64,000 bases of DNA from Leadbettera azotonutricia ZAS-9 (GTDB taxonomy: Bacteria; Spirochaetota; Spirochaetia; Treponematales; Breznakiellaceae): the NCBI RefSeq assembly GCF_000214355.1, contig NC_015577.1, positions 558,001-622,000 of the forward strand. The letters run 5' to 3'. Below, piece after piece: positions 33,405-41,653 of this stretch (its first letter is position 1; every line of letters begins with the position of its first letter). The position numbers and the translations under genes are program-made. Under the pieces are notes generated by a model. The model saw nothing but the letters and a program-made list of their open reading frames with translations, was not told where the DNA came from and searched no databases.

Positions 33405-35381
33405 TCAATCACGCCTTTTTGAGGCCAGCCCCGAATTGAGCCTCTGGTTGCAGGCTTCCAAATCAAAATCTTCGGGTTTGAAATCCCTCCCCAGTTCCTC
33501 TGCCGCCCCCTTGCGTTCGGCGTCATTCCCCCCTTCAAGGGCGGAGATGAACCTCCTGAACCGTAAAGGGCCACCTATGTACTCGGGGGGGGCTGCCCCC
33601 TCACCCGCAACGCATCGGATCGGTTTCTTCTCGCCTGTCTCATACCGCGAAAGGAGCATGACCCTCACTGTCCACTTGGTTCCGTATTCGTAGAGGAGCT
33701 CCTTGACCCCCAGATCCCCCAGCTCTTTTATCGAAGGGTTGGTATCCATGACTTTTTCCGAGCTGAACTGGTGGATCTGGGAATTCTTCCAGCCAAAGAT
33801 AACCTGGATGATGCGGTGGAGGTCTTCAAGCCTCGAAGCCTCAGTGACGATGACCCGCCGCCAGACTTCGGTGCCGCCAACGCTAAGCTGGATGAGCCGT
33901 TCAGATCCAAGGACGCTTCCGGGCCTTACGAGGGTAAGCTTGTTCCGCCTGAAGCTTTCGAGGGCTTCGTCAATGAGTTCCCGTATATCTTCATAGGTCT
34001 CGATCATGGAGTCCAGTGAATTATCCATGGCTTCAAGCTCGTCATCGGGAGGGGGATCGTCAATATCAAGATCTTCCATTACCCCTGCCGCATGGCTTTG
34101 TATTTGCGAAAGCACGATGAAGGTATGCTTGGGGAGCCAGGATTGATCCACATCCCCCCGGCTGAGTTTTGCGGCCAGGTCTATTACCGCGGTATGGAGT
34201 TCGCCCACACGCTGGCGTATGGGCGCCATTGCCTTATCGGTAAAGGGGTTGTAATTGCTGCGGAATTCTTCTTCCACATGGGCAAAGTAGTTTTCGAGCT
34301 TTTTCCGCTCTTTGGCTTCCATCCCCACGCTGGGCGGCACGAGCCGCTCTATAAGAGCGGAAAAGTTTTTTTCCCCCCTGTAGAAGGAATCGCGTATATA
34401 GGATTGTATGACATATTCGGAAACAGGGATCTTCTTTTCCCAGAGAAGATCCTCAACCCCGGTTCTGTCGGGCCTGGCCTGGGTAGTATCCAGATCTTTT
34501 CGGTCCGGGATTTCCCTGCCCGCATACCAGAAGCGGGTTTCTATGCCGTAAGCGGCAGTCTCGATTTTGTCGGTTTTTTCGTAGAGGAATTCTTCCAGGG
34601 AATAGGCGGGCACTTCTCTCATGCGCCGGCCCCCGCACCAGTAGGCAAAGGCTATCTGATCCTCAGTGCTCGGCCCGGGGCCCAGGGTACGGAAAGATTC
34701 CTCGAAGCCCGCTTCGGCCGCTTCAAACCATGCATAGAGATCCCCAGCAGCCCATTCGTCTTTATTCGCCTTTTCCAGGGTAAAGCTCCCCTTTCGCCAA
34801 TCCAGGGTTCTGGCTACAAAACGGTCCCCGGGGACAAAGGACGTTTCACGGTATATGTTCCGCATGTCCAGGGTACGGATAGAAACCTCGGCAGGATCAT
34901 CATAGGGGTCCGAGTTGAAGGCCTCTTCGTTTTCGGGATTGTCCCTGGCAATGTACTGGGGGGCGTACTCCTCCCCAAAGATGCTGTAATAAGGATAGAA
35001 TTCCTCAGGTTCTCCTTCAGTATTGGTGAAGGGGATGGCTGCGCCATTCCAGGAAAAGCTATAGTCCTGGGGCAAAATTTCCGGATTGGCAAAAGGCAGG
35101 CAGCGGTGCCCGGGAATCAGTATGCCGTTGAGGAGTTCGAGCCTGGTGGGGCTTATCACAAAAGACGCGCCCTCGAAACAGCCCCGCCTGGAGAGCCACT
35201 GCCGCTCCTGCGTCCGGAAAGCCAGGCGCCTGGATTCCAGAAAGGCCGCTGTTTCGTCCGCGAGTCTGCTGGGCCGCTTGGGATCGACCATGCGGACAAA
35301 GGCCACCACCTCTTCAAGATCGAAGGGTTCGGTGGTGTTGTCGAGAAAATCGTAGAGGGCGTCTTCCTGGCTATAGGTCAT
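33405..35381 (-). CDS. Plasmid pRiA4b ORF-3-like domain protein
   Basis: A roughly 658-residue acidic cytoplasmic protein. The last 170 residues match the pRiA4b ORF-3/IS1096 TnpR-like fold: LIQLSVGGTEVWRRVIVTEASRLEDLHRIIQVIFGWKNSQIHQF, LLYEYGTKWTVRVMLLSR, CVAGEGAAPPEYIGGP. The remaining 480 residues contain helical Glu/Asp-rich segments and are not recognised. The ATG at 35381 is chosen, but a TTG at 35453 (682 residues) is possible; neither has a good ribosome site. The domain is not evidence of a transposon. It ends 14 bp before the PtsN-like start. Confidence 0.65.
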   Translation of the reverse strand: MTYSQEDALYDFLDNTTEPFDLEEVVAFVRMVDPKRPSRLADETAAFLESRRLAFRTQERQWLSRRGCFEGASFVISPTRLELLNGILIPGHRCLPFANPEILPQDYSFSWNGAAIPFTNTEGEPEEFYPYYSIFGEEYAPQYIARDNPENEEAFNSDPYDDPAEVSIRTLDMRNIYRETSFVPGDRFVARTLDWRKGSFTLEKANKDEWAAGDLYAWFEAAEAGFEESFRTLGPGPSTEDQIAFAYWCGGRRMREVPAYSLEEFLYEKTDKIETAAYGIETRFWYAGREIPDRKDLDTTQARPDRTGVEDLLWEKKIPVSEYVIQSYIRDSFYRGEKNFSALIERLVPPSVGMEAKERKKLENYFAHVEEEFRSNYNPFTDKAMAPIRQRVGELHTAVIDLAAKLSRGDVDQSWLPKHTFIVLSQIQSHAAGVMEDLDIDDPPPDDELEAMDNSLDSMIETYEDIRELIDEALESFRRNKLTLVRPGSVLGSERLIQLSVGGTEVWRRVIVTEASRLEDLHRIIQVIFGWKNSQIHQFSSEKVMDTNPSIKELGDLGVKELLYEYGTKWTVRVMLLSRYETGEKKPIRCVAGEGAAPPEYIGGPLRFRRFISALEGGNDAERKGAAEELGRDFKPEDFDLEACNQRLNSGLASKRRD

Positions 35382-35473
35382 TACTGGTTCATAATGCCTT
35401 GAAACGGGAAAATCTGCAAGCTTGTAATTCGTGCCATTGTTGGAAAAACGCAAAGGGAACCGGCTCTAAAAGC

Positions 35474-35518
35474 AAAAAAATACGGGCTGCCTGGAAAATG
35501 CTTCCCGGACAGCCCGTA
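35474..35518 (-). terminator. Terminator of the CnaB lipoprotein gene
   Basis: Arms TACGGGCTG (35481-35489) and CAGCCCGTA (35510-35518) enclose a secondary CTGG/CCGG stem. On the minus strand the hairpin is followed by a seven-T run (35474-35480), so it ends transcripts arriving from 35572. Confidence 0.8.
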
Positions 35519-35571
35519 AACTGGCGCTATGCGCCCTTGCGCGCCCCCGGCGGGGGCGGCTCACTAATGGC

Positions 35572-37089
35572 CTACTTAACCAGCTTGTTCTGGAAGATTA
35601 CCACGTAATAGAAGGCGTTGTTGTAATACTCGATAACTCCGTTGTACGCGCTGTATTCCACGCCCTTGCTGTACCGGTCGATCTTCACCTGGCTGTAGTC
35701 CCCTTCGGTAACCATGCCGGCCCGGTTCGATTCCCAGGGAAGGTACACTTCGTACCCTGCGGGCACCACTTCTTCGACGATGTATTCGATGGGGTTCTCT
35801 TTGGTTCCTATGGGGATGTTAAGGAACTGGTACAGATCCCGGCTGTCCGCATTGGAATAGTCCCAAACAAGGCTGTTGCGGGCATCGTAGGCGGAAAGCA
35901 GCGGGACGCCGGCTATGTCCGGCGAATCCTTGGTCGCGCAGGGCTCTTCCGATTTCACGCCATTGATCACCTGGTAGACATTGATCGTTATTTTCGTTTT
36001 CGGGCTGGTGCCCCAGTCTTTCTTGACCCAGAGATTCTTGACCTCGCCGATGGCGACCGGGGGGACAGGGGGCTCATCGGAATACGCGTTGGTAAGGGTG
36101 ATGGTGTTCCCCTCGGGGACTATGCTCTTCAGCACATAATTGGCAGGGATGGCTTCGGTCACGGAGTAGCTGACAGGCTCGCCGGCTTCGTTCACCGCGG
36201 GCAGATCGCTGATGGCAAGGGTCCAGGGGGCGCTCAGGGCGTAGGCGCCATAAGCTTCGCCATCGGCCTTCAGGGTCACCGAGATGGACTCAGGCCTCAG
36301 CTCGGAGAAGTCGTTATTGTCGTCCCAGACCTTGCTGATCGTCAGGGAGACCTTTTCAGGGGCCTTGATGTTTTCGAGGCGGACCACATAGTAGAAATCG
36401 CTTCCCCCGGAAACCAGGCCCTTGGCAAATTCGACCCTTTCGGTCGATTCGGTAATCGTTACCCTGCCCCCGGCGAGGTTGGCCTGGTCGATTTCCGAGT
36501 ACCGGGCGACATAGCCTTCGGGAACGGCTTCTTTAACGGAATAGACGTATTTCGCGCCCTGGCTGTCATACACGGGAAGATTGGCGAAGGAATAAAGGCG
36601 GCGGCCGGGCACGGAAGCCTTCTCAAAATAGGGCTTGTCCGCATCGTCGTATTTCAGGGCGGGTATGCTGCCCTGGCCGGTTCCGGTCTCGGTTTTGTAG
36701 AGGACATCGTTCTGGTACAGCTGGATGCTTATCGATTGGGGGGTTTCGTTGCCCCAGTCCTTCTTTACCCAGACATTGATCGTGGGCTTGTCCTTGGCAG
36801 GGCGGGCGCAGAACGTGGCGAACTGGGCGTAATAAGACTTGGGAAGGGATGAAATATCGGGAACCTGCTTCCAGATAGGGTCGGCCAAGGCCGTCTCGAG
36901 CCAGTTGTAGGCAAAGTCCTCAGGCTCCACCAGGGAGAGTCCCGCTTCGGACTGCCTGGGGGCGGGGGGAACAAACCCCAGACTGGAGGAGCTCTCCTCC
37001 GGAAGGGATGCGAGACTATTGGCGCATCCGCCAAACAGCAGGCCGAAGGCCGCCAAAACCGCAATCAGGAATAAGGTTGTCTTTTTCAT
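35572..37089 (-). CDS. Lipoprotein with three CnaB-type repeats
   Basis: A 505-residue surface lipoprotein (lipobox LLFGGCANS, Cys near 22). After a linker come three Cna protein B-type beta-sandwich repeats beginning at INVWVKKDWGNETPQSISIQLYQ (~108), LTISKVWDDNNDFSELRPESISVTL (~248) and LWVKKDWGTSPKTKITINVYQ (~360), each ending with a YSVKEAVPEGY / YSVTEAIPANY / YIVEEVVPAGY segment. CnaB units can form internal isopeptide bonds; the Lys in VKKDW/SKVW and Glu in the VKEAVP/VTEAIP strands fit. It is transcribed from a consensus sigma-54 promoter at 37135-37150, with AGGAG before the ATG. Confidence 0.85.
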   Translation of the reverse strand: MKKTTLFLIAVLAAFGLLFGGCANSLASLPEESSSSLGFVPPAPRQSEAGLSLVEPEDFAYNWLETALADPIWKQVPDISSLPKSYYAQFATFCARPAKDKPTINVWVKKDWGNETPQSISIQLYQNDVLYKTETGTGQGSIPALKYDDADKPYFEKASVPGRRLYSFANLPVYDSQGAKYVYSVKEAVPEGYVARYSEIDQANLAGGRVTITESTERVEFAKGLVSGGSDFYYVVRLENIKAPEKVSLTISKVWDDNNDFSELRPESISVTLKADGEAYGAYALSAPWTLAISDLPAVNEAGEPVSYSVTEAIPANYVLKSIVPEGNTITLTNAYSDEPPVPPVAIGEVKNLWVKKDWGTSPKTKITINVYQVINGVKSEEPCATKDSPDIAGVPLLSAYDARNSLVWDYSNADSRDLYQFLNIPIGTKENPIEYIVEEVVPAGYEVYLPWESNRAGMVTEGDYSQVKIDRYSKGVEYSAYNGVIEYYNNAFYYVVIFQNKLVK

Positions 37090-37134
37090 ATCTAAATCGC
37101 TCCTTTAGTGAATGTCTCACTATGGCAATATATA

Positions 37135-37150
37135 AGCAAACCTCGTGCCA
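37135..37150 (-). promoter_or_regulatory. Sigma-54 (-24/-12) promoter of the CnaB lipoprotein gene
   Basis: The minus strand reads TGGCACGAGGTTTGCT, an exact match to TGGCACGNNNNTTGCW with GG-N10-GC spacing. The start point would be near 37124, about 35 nt before the ATG at 37089. RpoN promoters need a distant activator; candidate sites lie at 37279-37378. Confidence 0.85.
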
Positions 37151-37278
37151 ACCTTTGAGTGGCTTTGGCTGGATACCGTAATTCGTTGCTGGATAAGGAA
37201 TTACGAGATGGCCTGATTTTTGGCGGGACACCTGGGCCTTCAATGTGTATTATTTTATATTCATTTTCTTGATATGGG

Positions 37279-37378
37279 TGTATGAAAAACAACACAAATT
37301 TTATATTCTTATTGCAAGGGTATGAAAAATAATACAATTATCGTATTTTCTATTATTTGATGTATGGAAAATGATACA
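37279..37378. promoter_or_regulatory. Three TGTAT..ATACA motifs, candidate sigma-54 enhancer sites
   Basis: Related 18-bp imperfect palindromes start at 37279 (TGTATGAAAAACAACACA), 37319 (GGTATGAAAAATAATACA) and 37361 (TGTATGGAAAATGATACA), 40 and 42 bp apart, which is about four helical turns. They are 130-230 bp upstream of the sigma-54 promoter at 37135-37150. A cleaner version occurs twice at 59856-59912 upstream of the hsp20 promoter. Confidence 0.6.
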
Positions 37379-37909
37379 TCTTTTGGTAACGGGCGGCAGA
37401 TGGATTGATTTTAAAAAACCGCTGGTAACTAATATCGAAAATCGTAAAGTATTAAAGGGACAGTTCGCCGGATCGTAAGAGGATGCTGTCCAGCAGGGAA
37501 CGGGAGAAATAGCGGCCTTGGGTGAGTAGTTCTGCGAAAAGGGGGCGGAGACTGGGAATAAGACCTTTCTCCGCTGGAGGACCCTCAGCGGCAAAAAAGG
37601 GCGCTGGGGAGGAATTTTCAGCGCTACTGTAGCATAAGAGAGCTGCCCTTTCTGCCACCGCCACGCGGCGTACCCAGGCGCAAATAGTTGGTGAACTGGT
37701 ACACAAAGAGTTAGCAACCGGATAAGGAAACTCCGGCGGACATCATTGATTGCCGTTGTACGGTATATCAAAATATTTCTTCGCAACCCGCAATAAATTC
37801 GTTCATCTCATCTTCTGATGCAAAATCCTCATACAGGGCCGCGGCCGGGGGGCCTTTCACAGGGAAGCTTTATTTTATAGAATCAAATGTAAGGAAAGGA
37901 ATAGAAGAA
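37379..37909. other. Intergenic stretch without a confident gene
   Basis: About 530 bp. Minus-strand reading frames such as 37452-37706 (GLIPSLRPLFAELLTQGRYF, SLLDSILLRSGELSL) and a GTG-started 30-codon frame ending EDEMNEFIAGCEEIF near 37770-37860 look faintly protein-like and may be gene remnants. None has a ribosome site or a family I recognise. The last 50 bp hold the AAGGAAAGG leader of dctP. Confidence 0.4.
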
Positions 37910-38923
37910 ATGAAAAAATTTTGGTATGCGGTGTTTTTTTGCCTTGTGTGTTTTTGCGTGGTCAGCCCCGAGTCTGCTTTTGCGCAGCGGCGGAAGATTA
38001 CCATCAAACTGGCGTCTCTGGTTCCGGAGAATACACCCTGGGGCTCGGCTTTGAACCGGATGGCCCGGGATTGGGCTGCGGCAACCAACGGCGAAGTGTC
38101 TTTGCAGATTTACCACAACGGCAGCGCGGGGAGCGAGGCGGATGTGCTCCGGAAGCTCAAGGGAAACCAAATCCAGGCGGCGATTTTGAGTTCCTTTGGC
38201 TTGAATACCATTACCCCGGAAATCATGACCCTGAGCTGCCCCTTCCTTATCAGGGATAATACAGAACTGGATCTGGTGCTGAATGAGCTGAAGCCGGAAC
38301 TGGAACGGCTGATCAACGAAAAGGGTTTTTATACCCTGGCCTGGTCAAAGGCGGGCTGGGTCAAATTTTTCTCCAAGCAGCCGGTCTATACCCCGGCCGA
38401 CATGAAACGGCAGAAACTGGGCACCAACGAAAACGAGCCTGCCTTGATGGACGCCTTCAAGGCCATGGGCTACCAGATGGTGCCGGTGGCCATGAACCAG
38501 GTATTGGTATACCTTAACGGCGGCATGATAGACGCAGTGTACCAGAGCCCGGTCAATGTGGGAGGGCTGCAAATTTTCGGCGTGGCGAAGAATATGTCGA
38601 GCATCAACATAGCGCCTTTCATGGGGGGCATCGTGCTGAACCAGGCTGCCTGGCGATCCATCCCTGACCAGTACAAACCGGAGCTGATCCGGATTGCCAA
38701 GAACCTGGAGAAGACCCTGGATACCTCCATTCAGGAGCTTGAGGCGAGCGCCATCGAGACCATGCGCAATTACGGGCTGATAGTGAATCAGGCTACCCCG
38801 GCCCAGCAGCAGCTCTGGTATGATGATGTGAACCGCATTGTCCCCACCCTTTTGGGCAAAACTTTTGACCGGGCCATGTACACAAGGATCGAGGGGATCC
38901 TTAAAACCCGCCGGGGACAATAA
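37910..38923 (+). CDS. TRAP transporter substrate-binding protein (DctP family)
   Basis: A 337-residue periplasmic binding protein with signal peptide FWYAVFFCLVCFCVVSPESAFA. DctP features are ITIKLASLVPENTPWGSALNRMA, the conserved Arg region after FLIRDNTELDLVL, and QVLVYLNGGMIDAVYQSPVNVGGLQ. The bound acid is not predictable. The stop overlaps the start of the fused permease gene (TAATG). Confidence 0.92.
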   Translation: MKKFWYAVFFCLVCFCVVSPESAFAQRRKITIKLASLVPENTPWGSALNRMARDWAAATNGEVSLQIYHNGSAGSEADVLRKLKGNQIQAAILSSFGLNTITPEIMTLSCPFLIRDNTELDLVLNELKPELERLINEKGFYTLAWSKAGWVKFFSKQPVYTPADMKRQKLGTNENEPALMDAFKAMGYQMVPVAMNQVLVYLNGGMIDAVYQSPVNVGGLQIFGVAKNMSSINIAPFMGGIVLNQAAWRSIPDQYKPELIRIAKNLEKTLDTSIQELEASAIETMRNYGLIVNQATPAQQQLWYDDVNRIVPTLLGKTFDRAMYTRIEGILKTRRGQ

Positions 38924-40788
38924 TGGAAGCAAACAAGACAAGCCCCTTATGGATCGTTGAGCAGGCGCTTTGCTATTTCTCCCTTGTCTGCCTTGCCCTC
39001 CTGCCTGCTGCGGAAACCATACTCCGGGTGTTTTTCAATTCACGGGTTCCCGCTTCTCCGGGGCTTATTGCCCATCTCCTCCTGGTACTGGGGCTGCTTT
39101 CCGGCATGAGCGCTACCAGAAACGGGGATCACCTTTCCATAGGGCTGGTTGAGTATTTCCACAACGAAAAAGCCAAAAATATAATTACCTCGGGCACGGG
39201 GCTTATCTCTGCGTTTATTGTAACAATTTTCGCCTGGTGTTCCGCTTCGTTCATCAAAATCTATCTTTCGCCCTGGCAAATTGTCGGGTTTATCCCGGAT
39301 CAGGTTTTTGCGCTGGTGATGCCCATAGGCTATGGGGTCATGGCCTTCCGCTTTGCCCGGCTGACGCCCCTGAAAGGAAAACTGCGGATTCTTCCGGTTC
39401 TGGCGATAGTCCTGGGAACACTGTGCTCCCTGCCGGTCATTTTCAAGCTTATTTGGGGCTTTGATCTTCCGGACTTTGCCTTTTCCGTTACCGATTGGTT
39501 TGCGAATCTGGCATGGCTTTTAAAGACGCCGGTGTTTATCCTGCTTATCCTTGCGGCGTTCGCAGGGACGCCCTTGTTTGCGGTTATCGGCGGCATGGCC
39601 CTCATCCTGATTCAGGCGTCCTGGGGGGAAATTGATGTTGTTTCAAACCAGGTGTACACCGCGCTGACCCAAAACAATATGGTTGCCATTCCCCTCTTTA
39701 CCCTTACGGGCTTTATCCTTTCGGAAAGCAAGGCCGGGGTACGGCTGGTGAATACCTTCAAAAGCCTTTTCGGCTGGCTGCCCGGGGGCTTGATCATTGC
39801 CACGGTGATTATCTGCGCCTTCTTCACTTCCTTTACCGGCGCTTCCGGAGTAACGATCCTTGCCCTGGGGGGCATACTCTACACGGTGCTCACGGAAAAT
39901 TCACGGTATTCCGAAAAATTTTCCATCGGGCTTTTAACCGCGTCCGGCAGCATCGGTCTCCTCTTCCCCCCGAGCCTTGCCATATTCCTGGTGGGGGCTA
40001 CCACCCGGACCAATACGATCCACCTCTTTCTGGGAGGGTTTATCCCCGGACTAATCCTGATTCTGGCCACCATAATTTTCGGCATTGTCATTTCGGTTAA
40101 AACAAAAGTTCCTGTGGAGCCTTTTAGCCTGAAAAAAGCGGGCAAGGCGCTTAAGGAATCATTGCTGGAAATACTGCTGCCTTTCCTGCTTATTGCAGGC
40201 TATTTTTCCGGGATTTTGTCCCTGGTGGAAATTGGGGCTGCGGCGGCGATCTACGTCTTTGTGGCGGAGGTCTTTGTGTACAAGGATATCAAGCTCTCGG
40301 AGATTGTCCAGGTTTTTAAGAAAGCCATACCCATCATCGGCGGCATACTTTCGATACTCGCCCTGGCCCAGGCCCTGTCTTATTATATCGTCGATACCCA
40401 GGTGCCTTACCGCTTTGCCCAATGGATAGAGGCCGCCATTTCCTCGAAATACGTCTTCCTTTTGATCCTCAATTTAGCCCTGCTGATATTGGGCTGCCTG
40501 GTGGATATTTTCTCTGCGATTCTGATTGTGCTGCCCCTGATCATGCCCCTGGGCGCGATCTACGGCATAGACCCGGTTCACCTTGGGATCATCTTCCTTG
40601 TCAACATGGAAGCAGGCTTCCTTACCCCTCCGGTGGGGCTCAACCTGTTCCTTGCCAGTTATCGTTTCGGCAAACCCTTCCTCGAAACCTCCCGGAATGT
40701 ATTGCCTTTCCTGGTAATTCAGCTGGCAGTGGTGTTCATTGTGACCTATATTCCCATTCTTACCACTTTCCTTACGAGATTATACTAA
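38923..40788 (+). CDS. TRAP transporter fused permease (DctQ-DctM)
   Basis: A 621-residue inner-membrane protein. Residues 1-190 form the four-helix DctQ part (AHLLLVLGLLSGMSATRNGDHLSIGL), and residues 200-621 the DctM part (FTSFTGASGVTILALGGILYTVL, FPPSLAIFLVGATTRTNTIHLFLGGFIPG, NMEAGFLTPPVGLNLFLASYRF). Q-M fusions are a recognised TRAP variant. It is driven by a sodium gradient and partners with the DctP protein just upstream. Confidence 0.92.
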   Translation: MEANKTSPLWIVEQALCYFSLVCLALLPAAETILRVFFNSRVPASPGLIAHLLLVLGLLSGMSATRNGDHLSIGLVEYFHNEKAKNIITSGTGLISAFIVTIFAWCSASFIKIYLSPWQIVGFIPDQVFALVMPIGYGVMAFRFARLTPLKGKLRILPVLAIVLGTLCSLPVIFKLIWGFDLPDFAFSVTDWFANLAWLLKTPVFILLILAAFAGTPLFAVIGGMALILIQASWGEIDVVSNQVYTALTQNNMVAIPLFTLTGFILSESKAGVRLVNTFKSLFGWLPGGLIIATVIICAFFTSFTGASGVTILALGGILYTVLTENSRYSEKFSIGLLTASGSIGLLFPPSLAIFLVGATTRTNTIHLFLGGFIPGLILILATIIFGIVISVKTKVPVEPFSLKKAGKALKESLLEILLPFLLIAGYFSGILSLVEIGAAAAIYVFVAEVFVYKDIKLSEIVQVFKKAIPIIGGILSILALAQALSYYIVDTQVPYRFAQWIEAAISSKYVFLLILNLALLILGCLVDIFSAILIVLPLIMPLGAIYGIDPVHLGIIFLVNMEAGFLTPPVGLNLFLASYRFGKPFLETSRNVLPFLVIQLAVVFIVTYIPILTTFLTRLY

Positions 40789-40800
40789 AGGGAGCCTTCA

Positions 40801-41625
40801 ATGAAATCCGAAAAATCCGAGTCTGGCCCTTATGTACCGAATGTGGGGATACAATACCCTGCAAACCCTGATGAGCACCTGAACCTGGGGCCCAAGCTGG
40901 TGGAGGTAACCCTGGATGAGCATTACCCCTTCCTCGATAAATCCCTTAAGTTTAAACTGTGGAGCGGCCTCATCTATCTGGGGATCTTTACCCTGGTTTT
41001 TTTCCTTTTGCAGCTCCGCTTTGGCCTTAAGATTGAAGGCCGCAGCATCCTGAAAAAGAACCGGAAGCTGTTCAAAGATGGGGCTATGACCGTATCGAAC
41101 CATATGCTGCGCTGGGATTTCCTCGCTGTGCTCAAGGCGGTCCGGTGGAGGCGGCTCTGGTTCCCTGCGTGGAAAGAGAATATCTCCGGCCCCGACAGGC
41201 ATGTCATCCGTGCTGCGGGGGGCATTCCGGTTCCCACGGAGATTCACGTGATCAAATACTTCAATCAGGCTTTTGATGAACTCCACCAGCGCAGAAAGTG
41301 GTTCCACGCCTTTCCCGAGGGCAGCAATTGGCACTTCTATCAGCCGATTCGGCCCTTCAAGAAAGGGGTGTTCACCATGGCTTATAAATACAATCTTCCC
41401 TGTATCCCCATGGCGTTTTCCTACCGGAAACCCACGGGCCTATTTAAGCTGTATATAAAGAGCCACCCCCTGATCACCCTGCGCATCGGGGAGCCGATTA
41501 TGCCTGACCTGACTCTGCCCCGCAAAGAGGCGGTGGTCCTTCTGCGCCAGCAATGCCACAAAAAAATTGTGGAGCTGGCCGGTATCAAGGAAGGGGAAAA
41601 TCCCTATCCGTGCGAAGGGGATTGA
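40801..41625 (+). CDS. 1-acyl-glycerol-3-phosphate acyltransferase (PlsC)-like
   Basis: A 274-residue membrane-associated acyltransferase. A TM helix (LWSGLIYLGIFTLVFFLLQL) precedes the HX4D catalytic motif VSNHMLRWDFLAVL near residue 100, RAAGGIPVPTE, and the glycerol-phosphate site FPEGSN near 175. The N-terminal 50 residues are an unusual soluble extension. It lies 12 bp after the TRAP permease in the same operon, so the cluster may link import of a carboxylate with lipid remodelling (inference). Confidence 0.87.
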   Translation: MKSEKSESGPYVPNVGIQYPANPDEHLNLGPKLVEVTLDEHYPFLDKSLKFKLWSGLIYLGIFTLVFFLLQLRFGLKIEGRSILKKNRKLFKDGAMTVSNHMLRWDFLAVLKAVRWRRLWFPAWKENISGPDRHVIRAAGGIPVPTEIHVIKYFNQAFDELHQRRKWFHAFPEGSNWHFYQPIRPFKKGVFTMAYKYNLPCIPMAFSYRKPTGLFKLYIKSHPLITLRIGEPIMPDLTLPRKEAVVLLRQQCHKKIVELAGIKEGENPYPCEGD

Positions 41626-41653
41626 AAAGAGGAAACTCTTAAAAGGATGTGAT

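Noticed and set aside
33405-35381. pRiA4b ORF-3/IS1096-like domain as evidence for a transposon
   Set aside because: The domain is common in chromosomal proteins; there are no terminal inverted repeats or transposase motifs here.
37301-37786. 161-codon minus-strand frame between the CnaB gene and dctP
   Set aside because: It reads through the TGTAT..ATACA sites, has no ribosome site and resembles no family; treated as intergenic.
41567-41653. Upstream start for the membrane hydrolase
   Set aside because: It lies inside the acyltransferase gene and adds a basic non-signal stretch; the ATG at 41654 has a ribosome site and a signal anchor.
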